Source: Amyelois transitella (Eukaryota > Arthropoda > Insecta > Lepidoptera > Pyralidae). Taken from it: a stretch of 64,000 nt of DNA. The stretch lies in contig NC_083507.1 of assembly GCF_032362555.1 (NCBI RefSeq), positions 8,807,001 through 8,871,000 on the forward strand. Direction: 5' to 3'. A program made the translations under genes and the position numbers. Shown one piece after another: positions 49,401 through 60,096 of the stretch (within the stretch, counting starts at the first letter, position 1; each line of letters opens with the position of its first letter). The notes beneath the pieces are model-generated. The model saw only the letters and a program-made list of their open reading frames with translations, was not told where the DNA came from and did no database searches.

Positions 49401-52278
49401 TCGTGGCAAGTGGATAGATGTAGTCACTGTCTACCCCTACGAGAAGGAGTATTTTATTTATGTACGAAAACCAGACATATTTATTTAATATAATCAATTT
49501 TTATCGGAATTCTGCTTATTCATTTAGGTCATGGCAGTAAACTTACTCTATAAACCTAAAGTATGTCAGCGAAAAAGTTCGACCATCTGAAATCCAAGAT
49601 TTGTTCTCTTAATATTAGCACATTTAAATTTAGTTAAGCTATTAACTGTTGCAGCACAGTTTGTTCCAGCGAAAACTCCTAGAAAATAAGTTGCAATTCG
49701 CGATGCAATGCTTGTTATATAATAAATAAAACTTTTGTTTTAGTACAAATGAAATTTTCCTGCACTCGCGAATTGCGCATGGACCTACTAATTATAATTA
49801 CAACATTAAATCAAGGATTTTCAGAAATTACGTTATTCCTCAAATCGGTATGAATTTAACCTATCTTACACCCAATATAAACTGTTGACTGAGATATTTT
49901 AAAACACTGGATCTTCTGTATGGATTTAAAAAATTTGCCAAACAAAAAGTTTTGTTGACGGAAGCATCCTGTAAATAAGATTTTATATAATCTGGTTGGG
50001 AGTAAAGCTCGCGCCCGAGGGATATATGTATGTAGTCTTAAATTTATTTCATTAGATTTCCATTTATATACGCGGTATGAAGTGTTGAAATCGAAAACAA
50101 AAAAGAAAACAATTTCTTCTTCTTCCTCCTGGCATTAACTCCGGTTACATCCTCACCTCTCTGTGGAGGAGTACGGAGTGCGTCTTTGACAATGATCCAG
50201 ATGATTGGTTGAGTCAGGTTTTCACGCGAAGCGATTCCCCCTGATCTCCACAAACATTTCAGGGAAACCTAAGCCGTAATGATAGGTTAGGTACACATCC
50301 AGTTTCCTGAATGTTGAGGTTTTCTCACGATGTTCCCCCTCACCGTAATAGCATCTGTTAGCATTCAAACTAATGTACATAACGCAGAAAATAATCATTG
50401 GTAGGTACACGAGTGAGTAGGATTTAAATCGGTGCCTCCACGCGTATCGTTCACGCATTTTATTCGGGCACCCTATCCATTTGACAACTGACGCTCGTCA
50501 AACAAACATCATATACCTTACCTTTTGAAACTCAGTGAGGCCGAAGTAAGCCATCGCTGCCAGGTTCCTCTTGGCTGAAGCTAGAAGCACGCGGTCTGTG
50601 TCAGCCGTCCGATGCCGCAGGGTGCCGTTGTAGCAGCCGACTAGGGCCAGGTCCGCTAACATCCTGGTCTGTCTGTTGTTGGCCAGGTTCCAGGGACAAG
50701 CCGCGAACTCTTCCAGGGTCACGCCGCGCCAGGAGTCGCCAGTGTAGCATGGGGGCACTTCCGCTCCTATTATAGAGCCAATATAAATTAAACCGTATTT
50801 TGAAGTGATGTGTTTAAACGCCATAGGGTAACCGATTTGTTAGTTTTGAAGAAAAATCTGTGATTGTACCCAAAAAATATTTATAAAATATATTAATAAA
50901 TTGTGTTCGTTGTTCAAATGTTTTCTTCCTGGTGTTTTAACGTTTGTACAGGATAATGTTTATCTGGTCAGCTAACAAACGTTAACAAAAGTGAAAACAC
51001 AAATCTTTTTTTCCCGAATTAAAGATAAACCCATACATACAATCTTGGACTCAATAAAAGCAAAATACTGATATATTATTCCAATATTAGTATTATGAGT
51101 AGGTAATATAGTGCTATAATGGCATGTCGTATTGATATCAATTTAACAAATTGATATCCCCGAACTAACCCAATTTCGATAATGATCGTCAACATCAATC
51201 TCCCTCGTAGTACACAATAAGTTACCGAATTATAATGAATATTTCATTTTCATTGTGATCCAAAATTATGTAGTATGTATGTGCTGTGGAAGAAAACCTT
51301 TTCAATTGATATAACTTATATCAATTCTACTTAATTATTATGTTTTCAATAAAGAATACCACATAAGAGAATGAATTTATGTAAAAGTTTGCAATTCAAC
51401 TGTTTTATCTTGTCGATGTAGAATGATTATTTATTTCTTGTCTTTTTATTTTGTTTCTACCAAAGTAAAACTTTCTGACCTTGACCTTTAATCTATCTGT
51501 TGAAAACCGGTAACATTAACTGCTCTTTTAGTTTAGGTAATAGTTCTTCAGTGTACGTGAAAAAGTGCTGATGTGCATTGGGCATGAAAACACTAAAGAT
51601 ACCATAGAGAAGAAACATAGATGTTAGGTATATACATGTGTGTATTTATATCTATCAGTAAATTAGCATAATTATATTTACTTTGTGTAGCACAACTTTG
51701 ACTACACTCGCATTATCTCAAAGGTGAACTGGTGGGCAATGCATTAGCTTTAAGTTTTAAGTTATGTAAGTAGTCTGAATAAGAGCGTACAGTGCAATAA
51801 ACATAAATAAAGAAGAAATAAAATAGACACCATGTATTTAGATACTAAATAAACTTTAAGGGACATAAAGTTCATCAAAAGACGGGTAGTTCCCTCGACA
51901 GCCGTAACCACAGAATAAAAGTCGAATATAATTCTATATTACCTGTGGCAGTGCGCCCTTGACACCAGTGCCTAGAGCCCTTCCACGTGGCGCCGCGTTT
52001 CACGTGCCTATACTCCGACAGGTACCTGGTGGGGAAATGCAAAGGTTTTAACGAGTAATTCATACTTCAACGTTTCATACGTTATCCAGTCTGTTATACT
52101 CGAGAATTTGAGATTAAATTGTAAATATTTAGTTGGTACGAGAAGGACTTACCTAGAGACGGGTTCCCTAAGCAGGGTGATGTAGAAGTATCTCCTGTGT
52201 ACAGCTGAACCCTCGTTGCGGTCCAGCTCGCCGCCCACGCAGGCCGTTAGCTCGGTGAAATCTGCATGGAGACCACAT
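43311..52278 (-). CDS. Hs6st: Heparan-sulfate 6-O-sulfotransferase, last five coding exons (5' part missing)
   Basis: Transfers sulfate from PAPS to the 6-O position of glucosamine in heparan sulfate in the Golgi; the product tunes growth-factor signalling (established for the family). Exons 52278-52153, 52025-51943, 50766-50522, 43873-43689 and 43452-43311 join in frame with GT-AG introns and give about 259 C-terminal residues. Diagnostic blocks: CGLHADFTELTACV, YFYITLLREPVSRYLSEYRHVKRGATWK (3'-phosphate-binding region), NLANNRQTRMLADLALVGCYN, AYFGLTEFQ, ETFNLRFAVPF and DLELYEFAKNL. Family proteins are about 400-430 aa, so the N-terminus (membrane anchor, 5'-PAPS site) is missing. The first visible exon starts mid-codon (last base of a Ser codon), so an upstream exon must exist. 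I could not find it up to 64000; it probably lies outside. A candidate AATAAA is at 43003-42998. Confidence 0.93.
43689..43873 (-). CDS. Hs6st: Hs6st exon d
   Basis: A 185-base exon from ISQYVFEETFNLRF to LYEFAKNLMFK, separated from exon c by a 6.6-kb intron. It contains an NAT sequon and ends with two bases of an Arg codon. Confidence 0.92.
43995..44734. mobile_element. 740-bp inverted-repeat element with THAP-like remnant (P-element-like?)
   Basis: The outer ends CAATAGGCTATT (43995-44006) and AATAGCCTATTG (44723-44734) are perfect 12-bp inverted repeats. A second, longer inverted pair lies inside: about 44138-44192 and 44513-44572, sharing GACGTCATACTTTTAGTAAA and an ATCCGCCATG block. The centre holds a short THAP-like ORF. 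THAP DNA-binding domains are used by P-element transposases, so a deleted P-like element is a reasonable guess. No 8-bp target duplication was found at the outer ends. It lies in the Hs6st intron between exons d and c. Confidence 0.6.
44237..44371 (+). pseudogene. Truncated THAP-type zinc-finger ORF
   Basis: An ATG-to-TAG ORF of 44 codons containing CLVPECKN (the first two zinc ligands, C-x4-C), then KLWIPLP in the place of the THAP F/L-x-x-x-P segment. The second Cys-x2-His half of a THAP domain (about 80-90 aa in total) is absent, so it is a remnant and not a working gene. It sits symmetrically inside the inverted-repeat element. Confidence 0.5.
46925..47040 (+). repeat. Interspersed repeat ('ctagcgacccaccccggc' family) fragment
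   Basis: Begins 'ctagcgacccaccccggctc' then 'cgcatactttacagatata', a common start of a lepidopteran repeat. No ORF. Confidence 0.4.
48418..48540 (+). repeat. Interspersed repeat fragment
   Basis: Contains 'ataccctatatgtcagccag', 'tttcattcaaatccgttcag' and 'attccggagattagcgtcac', the usual 3' portion of the repeat type that begins at 46925. Confidence 0.4.
49073..49311 (+). repeat. SINE-A, nearly complete copy
   Basis: Runs from 'gtgctgtgtttgttcccggc' through 'atggatgtcgtaaaaagcga', 'gggataggcttataaatttg' and 'tcactatttgaatctcaatt' to 'ggctctgtctatcccgcaag'. It lies in an Hs6st intron, about 60 bases before a LINE tail in the same orientation. Confidence 0.75.
49373..49465 (+). repeat. RTE-like LINE 3' end fragment
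   Basis: Matches the last about 90 bases of the LINE at 25983-28808: 'gacgaagcaaaagaagtatt', 'gatcgtggcaagtgg', 'gtctacccctacgagaagga'. It follows a SINE-A copy by about 60 bases, in the same orientation, inside an Hs6st intron. Confidence 0.75.
50095..50475. repeat. Interspersed repeat ('ggttacatcctcacctctct' family)
   Basis: Contains 'aactccggttacatcctcac', 'gagtacggagtgcgtctttg', 'ggttttcacgcgaagcgatt' and 'ttaggtacacatccagtttc', a pattern I recognise as a common lepidopteran repeat of uncertain class. It ends about 50 bases from the donor of Hs6st exon c. Confidence 0.55.
50522..50766 (-). CDS. Hs6st: Hs6st exon c
   Basis: A 245-base exon from GAEVPPCYTGDSW to GLTEFQK, ending in phase 0. 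It carries the family-specific NLANNRQTRMLADLALVGCYN block, overlapped by an N-glycosylation sequon (NGT). A GC-rich island in AT-rich DNA; a repeat begins about 50 bases beyond its donor. Confidence 0.93.
51943..52025 (-). CDS. Hs6st: Hs6st exon b
   Basis: An 83-base exon encoding (R)YLSEYRHVKRGATWK to CQGRTAT. The Arg codon is split across the previous intron; this finishes the 3'-phosphate-binding block. Donor GTAATA. Confidence 0.92.
52153..52278 (-). CDS. Hs6st: Hs6st exon a (first visible)
   Basis: A 126-base exon, entered after two bases of a codon. It encodes CGLHADFTELTACV to YFYITLLREPVS, including the start of the 3'-phosphate-binding motif. Acceptor ttgtttcag and donor GTAAGT are both good matches. 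Confidence 0.92.
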
Positions 52279-53435
52279 CTGAAACAATAGAGAGTATTTA
52301 TTGGGCAAGTATACACAAACAGATCACGTTTTCATTCTTTACAGGATAAACAGAGCCAACAGTCAAGAATATTCTAGTCTATTCTAGATCGGACAGACAT
52401 TAATTTTAATGATATTTATGTTGAAAGATTTTATTTGCACTAAACATAAGGCTAGTCATCCACTAAAAAGCATAATGGACTATAAGAAGTACAAGTAGTA
52501 ATTATATTATTGTATTGTTTTTAACCGATTTCAAAAACAAAAGAAACTATACAAAACCAATTTTTTTATTTAATCTTTTGTTTATTTAAATTTCCCAATT
52601 TCATATGAAGACTTTAACTACTGAGTAAACAAAAACATTATAGCGAGATTATCAATGTTACAAAATTAACACAGACAGATTACATCAGACATTATGAAAA
52701 TGGTCGGGATCTGGGAACAATAGCCGTGAATTTGCATGCGTTACGGTCTGCACAGATAACATCGCGGATGTGATATGTCCAACTTGTTAATGGTGTTTAT
52801 AACTAAGTATTATGATCTAGTTTTTAGTCTATGGTAATAAAACAAAACGATCGCGCCTGTGGCTGCTTTATTTTTGGGGAGCCTAAATAATATACAGAAA
52901 TATATATATCATGTACATTACTGTACAGTACACGCACCCAATAGAAGTGAAAAATCTATCTATGTAATAAAACATAGCACCGAAGCATCGTAGCACACTC
53001 GTAGCAATACTTGTAGCGTTTTAAGCTACGAAAAAAGCATGTGAGTATTTATGGCACTTTGGTTTATTTATTTTTGTCTAAAATAATGTAAGAATGCAAT
53101 ATTTAACAGTATTATACACTTTATTCATATAACACCGATCAGAGATAACATTATGATTTAATTTTGGATTGCTAAGCAACTTTTAATAACATCAAAATAC
53201 ATTTTGATATCATGAAAATTTCTGCAAAAAAACTGGTAGAAAAAGCTTGTTGATAAATAAATAATTCTTACGAAGCATAATTGTCACGACTTTTCGTAAA
53301 CTGCTGCGTAATCCGGGTCAAAATGAATCATGTAATACCGGCCTTTGTGAAATTATTCAATTAATTAAGCGTTGATAGGATTAATAGTGGATTTCATTTT
53401 AATTTACCTTTTACTATATTATTGACTACAGGGTG

Positions 53436-53620
53436 CTCGCAGGTCCGCTCGTGCGTAAAAGAAAAAATCCTTTTAATTCGCGTTCCCCCAGGGATTCTGG
53501 GATATCCTCTCCTAGTGCACACTTTGACCATATAAGGTATCTACACGGAGAAATTCAAGTCTCTTGACCGTGTAGTTTGGGTTGTGCGTTGTTTGTCAGT
53601 CAGTCAATCAGTAACGAAAT
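53436..53620 (-). repeat. Interspersed repeat ('gttcccgtggaaatttt' family), second copy
   Basis: Contains 'gttcccccagggattctggg', 'atatcctctcctagtgcaca' and 'tagtttgggttgtgcgttgt', in the same order as 40930-41052. Confidence 0.5.
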
Positions 53621-55118
53621 ATTTTTTATACCTTCATATATAGATTGAAGACGAAATAATGAATCTGTTGAATTACACAAAGGGTTCCTATACTACCTTC
53701 GGGACCTTGTAAGGAAACCTAACCCAACTTGGGTCATGATTACACGTATTTATTTACTGTCAGGCATCAAAGACAAGATGGATACCTTACAGACTTAAAA
53801 CTTAAATAAACTGAGGGACACTTTTCATGTCGTTGTGTCACCTAGGATTTCCACATTATTCACATATAGGTACCTAATTGCTTTAACCATTTAAAATAAT
53901 GAACATATGTTAAAAAGTGTATGTTATTTTGTTGTATGATGTGAAAATATAATAAAAAAGGAAAACTCAGCAAATATAAGCATAATGTGCCAATGCCAAC
54001 ACTAATTCACCACTGATAACAGAATGAAAAAGAGGAAATTATTTATATTTCTTTCGTGATAAGATCCTTATTTCGGTACAAAATAACGAGGCATACATTA
54101 CATGTCATAAGATAATACCGCATTATTTTCCTAGCGACGAGTTTCCATAAGCTCCACTGAACAAATAGTCTCACTAGCGAATGCAATGTTGTTCTTAAGA
54201 GGAAATGCAGTGATTCATTATTTTTAAAAAGTTATTTCCTAGTCAGAAAAAAGTATTTTTACTTTAGTATTCAGTACTAAAAAGAAAAAAATACTTATTG
54301 CATAACATCTCCTGTTCTATACTCCCGGGAAAAGCATAAACATATTAACGTTGTATTAGCATTCATTATACATTGTGTGTACACGTATGAGTGTATGCCA
54401 TGGTCATCTGCTCATCGTTCTTCGCAATAATTTTCATTATATAATTAAAATAAAAATATTTATGACTTTAATTTAGTTTATTATAAATTATTGACTATAA
54501 ATTTGAGACAAAGTTGTTCTAAGTTATATTAATGGCAACAGTGAAATAACTTTATGAAGATAAATTTTCCATGTGTAACCTCTTAAGCGGGTGGCGTGAA
54601 GTGAAGTGCGAACACACAGATAGACACACAACTCGCGAACACTTTCATAAATCCTATTCAAATACACGTATATTTAAACACAGGCTAATCGAAAATTCGC
54701 AATATGGAGCCGCAGTCGCATTAAGTATAATCGTACTCAATTCAATCGGATTATCTGGCATAACGACTCTATAAGTCTTGATTAATGCCTAGAATAAGCC
54801 ATATACGACGTCGGGCTAACGTTAGTTCAGATAGCAGTTAATGTTGGATAATGAACGTTATATCAAGAGAGACATTAAAGATAACATACTGTAGTTAGGT
54901 TAGCCCAAGATTCAGACCTATGCTATAGCACAGAATTATTAACACTAGTGTTTAAATTATACTGTGGTTACATTTAAATAATACAATTTATCTCCCTTTG
55001 CCTTATGGGCTAACCTGTTAATTCCGGGTTTGCTCCCTGAATCACCTCCTCTCCGATTCATTATTATCAATTTGAGTTATCATATCGTAGACATAATAAT
55101 ATGTCTTTTATCATCATT

Positions 55119-55155
55119 ACAAATCGTGTGCTTATATTATAAGCACACGATTTGT
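55119..55155. repeat. 37-bp near-perfect palindrome
   Basis: Arms ACAAATCGTGTGCTTAT (55119-55135) and ATAAGCACACGATTTGT (55139-55155) are perfect 17-bp reverse complements around a 3-base centre. Confidence 0.9.
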
Positions 55156-55882
55156 AGGGCTTCTTTGTACCAGCATTTATTTACATAAGCCTTAACATAC
55201 GCAAAAAAGTCTCATTTTAAAAGATATTAATTTTTAGAATGTATTTACAATGTGAAATCATATTATTTATTATATATATATCATGTTGATACAACTCGCA
55301 TCGTACTTATTATTGAGGAAAAATTAGTGCGAAAGTAAAGTTTGTCAATTAAGTAACTCCCTGTATTCTTTATTGTGACCGAGTCATTTAATATGCAAGA
55401 ACCAGTTTCAATAAAACTCGTGGAGTCGTGAATAAATGGCGCGATTTTACATATTGTTTTTCCAACAAAGAGTTGCCTTATTGGCAGAGGTTTGCCTTGA
55501 GACAGCTTGGCGACAGGCGCGTTGATTGCGCTGGATTTTATCAAAGTACACTTTGGCACGCCGCCATATTACGTGTGAAAATTATCAGGAATGAATGGCG
55601 GTCATTAATTTTAGCAACGGTCACTTCAGCGGGCGTATCGCCCACGCATGTACTTATTAGAATCCGCATTTACATGCAATAAAATCTAGTAGCAGCGGTT
55701 TTATTAGCCAGTCAAAGGTTTAAGCAAAACTTTAAAATAAAATCTAATTACTCAGTTTTGTTAATAGCACAGACTAAAAATACATAGAGACTAAAAGTAT
55801 ATGTGCAAAGCAATAAGCTATCAATATCATCATTGATGTTGTTATAAATGACTTTATCTAGGTACCTATGTAGAACTATTTA

Positions 55883-56000
55883 TCTATTTGAATCTCAATT
55901 ATTTCTTTAAGCCAAATAGCTGAACGTAGCCTATCTGTCATTCAATTCCATTTCAAGACTGTTGGCTCTGTCTATCCCGCAAGGAATATAGATGTGATAC
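55883..56000 (+). repeat. SINE-A 3' half
   Basis: Reads 'ctatttgaatctcaattatt', 'aagccaaatagctgaacgta' and 'ttggctctgtctatcccgca', ending 'gatgtgat'. It is joined tail to tail with an oppositely oriented LINE 3' end. Confidence 0.7.
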
Positions 56001-56002
56001 AT

Positions 56003-56080
56003 ACATAAACTCACGCCTCTTTCCCGGAGGGGTAGGCAGAGACTACCTCTTTCCACTTGCCACGATCCCTGCATACTTCC
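56003..56080 (-). repeat. RTE-like LINE 3' end fragment
   Basis: Plus-strand 'actcacgcctctttcccgga', 'ggggtaggcagagactacct' and 'ttgccacgatccctgcatac' are the reverse complement of the LINE end at 28700-28782, closer in sequence than the copy at 49373. 'acatacat' to its left is its ATGT tail. Confidence 0.8.
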
Positions 56081-57179
56081 ACATAGATCCACATAGATGT
56101 GATTATGAATATAAATATATTTATATATTTAGTCCCATTGTTAGTTTATTTATTTATTTAGTCCCAAACCAGAAATAAAACATTGAACTTGAACCAGCAC
56201 AAATTTTTGTGGGTAGTTAAATACGTTCGGTACTTTTTTTTAATTTGGCAACGGTCCATGACGTGGTTCTCAATATATTTTCAAATATATTTTTGCGTAC
56301 TTGCTAAAGGCAATAAACATTTAATGGTAATGTAGTTTAGACGCATATTTTGTATAAAATAACCAAATTTATTCTTGATCTACATTCTACATTAAACCTT
56401 AATTATAAAAATAATTTATTTTAATGTTTCAACATTCTAAACTATAATCGGACATAATAATTAATTGATTGTGTCACATTTAAAGAGCACCTGGCGATTT
56501 ATGGTACATAATAAAGACATGTTTTCTGCTATAAAAATAAACGACACATTTGAGGGAGCCGGGGAGCAATCCCAAATGTCAAGGGCGACTGGCACCTGCG
56601 GCTATTGTAAGATGCAGATTTAGCTAAATAAATAGCATCCTGTAGATAAATAGTCTCGTTTAATTTATCTACAAAGATAGTGGAGGCAAAATGCTTGAGA
56701 TATGAACAAAACCAAAAAATGAACAAAAGTAATGGAGCGAAACATTTGTCTTCTCTTTAGCTGAAACTCCTTCTTCAATTATTTCAAAAATAGATATTTT
56801 CCTCTTTTGCTATATTAATTATTTAATAAGAAAATAAGTCCCGACTTATTTTTTAAGCTAACTTCATTTCTACGTAAAAATGATTCATAAACTTTGGAAA
56901 GCCAATGCCTTTCTTTACACTTTCCTGTCGTGGGCCTGCTGGAAGAAATTTCTCTAGAAATAAGTATTGCCCTAGTAATTTCTCTTTATTTTAAGTTTTA
57001 TTCTTATATTCCTTGATGTACATAAAAATATAAATAAAGATGAATTGAGATATTCAAGACCTACTTTTTTAACAATAAGTCAAGTTAGCGGGTGCAAGGA
57101 ATATCTACAACTACAACCGAGAATTTTGTGAACAATATTTTCCTGCCTGACAAACCACTTACTTTTACATAGGCGGTAT

Positions 57180-57425
57180 ACCCAAAGGTAGCGTTTCGGT
57201 TTGGCATCGCGCCACTATCGTTGCGAGCACGCAGGCTTGCACTGTTTGTCCAAACATGCAAAGATAATGCCTTGTGTGTGTCTACCCTTTAGAATATCAT
57301 CGACGTAGCTTACTTTGCAAACACATGACAAACTTTATCGACCATCAGTTCTGCCACGGGTTGGCACGGCGCCACCGTTAGGAAGATGAGTGCGGGCATG
57401 TCCAAAAATTCAGCAATGCCCTTTG
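57180..57425. repeat. Two diverged copies of a GC-richer unit
   Basis: 'tttggcatcgcgccactatc...tccaaacatgcaaag..aatgcc' (about 57210-57275) recurs as 'gttggcacggcgccaccgtt...tccaaaaattcagcaatgcc' (about 57360-57422). Origin unknown; no ORF. Confidence 0.35.
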
Positions 57426-57451
57426 TGCGATTGAGACTAAAATTTAAGTCT

Positions 57452-57526
57452 ATAAGACTTTATTCATAAATCATTTATTACATACATAATCATATACATA
57501 TATAATCATTTATTCATAAAGTCTTA
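57452..57526. repeat. Short inverted-repeat unit
   Basis: ATAAGACTTTATTCATAAAT at the left is mirrored by ATTTATTCATAAAGTCTTAT at the right, with AT-rich sequence between. It could be a tiny MITE relic. Confidence 0.55.
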
Positions 57527-57689
57527 TCACTTTCATCTCTTATTCTCATCTCCGCTCTCTTCACCACTCCGAACCGCCCGTTGACTATAATTATTTATTT
57601 ACACAAAGCGACTCACGTCTGATACCCGCGACCTTTGCAAAGGCCATATTGGATCATGGAAAAAGCTGCACTAGTAGAATATGCCTATT

Positions 57690-57776
57690 CCCGAGTCACT
57701 AGTAGCCTTTTACAAAATCCATGGGAAAGAGATGGAGTATTCCTATTCTAAATTGCCGAGAACCCCACGGCAACGT
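57690..57776 (-). repeat. SINE-A 5' half
   Basis: Plus-strand 'agccttttacaaaatccatg', 'ggaaagagatggagtattcc' and 'gccgagaaccccacggca' are the reverse complement of the SINE-A 5' half. Confidence 0.65.
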
Positions 57777-58278
57777 GCTAGATTTATTGACTATTAATAA
57801 ATAGATGCATGCCACCAGCATTAACAGATCCCAATACCCGTATCAAAAGCTCCAAAAATGCACTCAATGGATTGATGACCTCGCAGCTGTAAAAACGTGT
57901 GGTCTATCGAATATAAATCATTGATCATGTAGATATCAGAAAAATAATATTTGTCAAATTATTTACTGCGTTTTCATATCTTATTGCGAGCGAACGAGTG
58001 TATTGTGTAACAGCTGCCTTTGACTCTTTGAGCTTGACTTTTTACGTCGTAAGGGATAAAAACGCAACGTCCGTGTAGTTTGTGTCAAACTTAAGTTTTT
58101 GTCACATCCCAGTTGTTATCTGCTTAAACTGGAAATATCTAGTCTATCCGTAGAATATAAAAACTGTGGCGCGATTGTCGTCCGATAGACAAAAAAAAAG
58201 AGTGGGGTCCTGCTGTGCCTTTCCATATAAGGAGTAGTTTCAATTTGCCAGCAAACCATACACTTTTTTTATTAAATA

Positions 58279-58512
58279 ACTAGCTGTCCCGGCAAACGTT
58301 GTTTTGCCATATAAATAATTTTTAAGTAATTTCTTGTTAAAAAGAAAAGGTTAAGGGTGGACAACCCTTAACACTTAGGGGTATGAAAAATAGATGTTAG
58401 CCGATTCTCAGACCTACTGAATATGCATGCAAAATTTGGTTAAAATCGGTAAAGCCGTTTCGGAGGAGTACGGAGACAAACATTGTGACACGAGAATTTT
58501 ATATATAAGATA
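58279..58512 (+). repeat. Interspersed repeat ('ctagctgtcccggcaaacgt' family)
   Basis: Runs from 'ctagctgtcccggcaaacgt' through 'gggtggacaacccttaacac' and 'taaagccgtttcggaggagt' to 'gagaattttatatataagat'. This order is typical of a widespread lepidopteran repeat; the class was not determined. Confidence 0.55.
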
Positions 58513-59430
58513 TAATATCTATTCACCGTTTGCTTTTAACATGAAAATAAATAAACATGCATCCTTAATAATTGGAAATAAGAGAACAATGACAAGTAAT
58601 TTAAATTACATGAGCGCGTTTATGTTTCATTTCAGCAATAATGTTATCATTAACCATCTTTATGATTATAATGGTAATAAGGGCGACAAAATGCGGTACA
58701 CAATGAAACACAAGCGGTTGGTACAGACAGATAAATTATAAAATTAAAAAATATTAACCTTTATTTATTATCATCTTTTTCTACTATCGCCAGTTGGAGC
58801 TTTTTCAAAATAGTTTTTGACCTAAACTCCTAAACTAATAAATAAGATAATTATTAACATTTTTTATAAGTTAAACATAATATATAACATATTTAACTTT
58901 TTTATAACTTACTAGGCTAATGTTAACGTTGACGCCTTATTAGCCTGACAATGTCTGAATCTCCGTTCCTTGTGATTATTAACCCTTTATAATGTTATTT
59001 GTTTTAATAATAAAATAATTATCCATCTACCTAAACTTGGAAGCAAAAACTCGTATTAAGGCATCCCGCCCCGCAGCAGACACGAAATACAATGCTTTTA
59101 AATATAAATGCAAAGGGGAACTTAATTTAATACTACCTGGGGCAATTAAGTGAGCAACAGACGGAATAATAACATCACAAAAAATCATAATGGTGGCGCC
59201 TGATCGATCGATACAGGAAAATGTCAAAGCTCTTTCATAGCGACGGTTTATTATAAGTTCGCTAAAAGGCTCCCAATTGTGTCATAGTCGATCATTTTCA
59301 TTTGTATGATTTCGTTAGAAGAAGTAAAGATGTCCTCAAAATAATGGTTTTAATGCCTTTTTAATTTTTCTTGTGCTTCAAGCGATTCGAAAACTTAGAG
59401 ATACCTGTTGAGAAATATTTCAAGATATTT

Positions 59431-59592
59431 AACTAAGGGATAGGCTTATAAACTTGGGATTCTTCTTTTGACGGCGAAGGCGATGGCCTAAAAACCTGTT
59501 ACTATTTGATTCTCGATTCTTTCATGCCAAACAGCTGGACGTGACCTATCAGTCTTTGCAAGACTGTTGGCTATAGTCGTGATTATGTGTTT
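59431..59592 (+). repeat. SINE-A copy lacking its 5' end
   Basis: Begins 'taactaagggataggcttat', keeps 'cttgggattcttcttttgac' and 'gtgacctatcagtctttgca', and ends 'tagtcgtgattatgtg'. Confidence 0.65.
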
Positions 59593-59979
59593 GTAATTTA
59601 AAATTTATTCCAACATTATTACTAGTTTAAAAGCTCCGGACCAGACAAAATCTAGCGTAGATAAGCCAGCATTCTAAGGTCATAGCGGAACGTACAGGAT
59701 ATACCTAAATCTTGTTTGACATCTTATTTTATTCTATAGAAGAGACATCCATAGAGTTGTTGGAACTAGCAGATATAATACATGTAAATGTCGTGTTAAA
59801 AACTTTCGTAAAAATTGAAGTTTCAAAGGCTATAATTTATAATTTCAACATGAAAGAGTGGTTTGAGAAGCATTATAAATTCTGTGACCACAGCGCAATT
59901 TCCAGGCCACATCGTACATCAAATTCAAGCCGCTTTATAATTATTGTGGAAGGGCGCACCTCGAGTTTACAGCGACAAT

Positions 59980-60038
59980 GACTAATGACGTCACTTCCGA
60001 CTGTATAAAGGATAGAATGGGTGGAAAGTGTAGCCAGT
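59980..60038 (+). promoter_or_regulatory. Candidate promoter: CRE, TATA box and initiator
   Basis: TGACTAA (59980) abuts a full CRE palindrome TGACGTCA (59987-59994). TATAAA follows at 60004-60009, then GCCAGTGAG with an initiator A at 60036, 32 bases after the first T of the TATA box. The order and spacing match a focused insect core promoter facing the ORF at 60097. Motif matches this short can occur by chance. Confidence 0.4.
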
Positions 60039-60096
60039 GAGTAGCTGCAGGGTTAACCGCTGCACTTCACCATAAACTTAAATAAATAACCATAAT

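Larger units (their letters stand above)
52280..55880. other. Probable Hs6st upstream intron
   Basis: No exon encoding the missing N-terminal Hs6st blocks was found on the minus strand. AT-rich, with one repeat copy (53436) and a palindrome (55119). Confidence 0.4.

Noticed and set aside
59712..59981. 89-codon plus-strand ORF just before the candidate promoter
   Set aside because: It opens at TTG within degraded repeat-flanking sequence, shows no family match, and overlaps the start of the putative CRE region.
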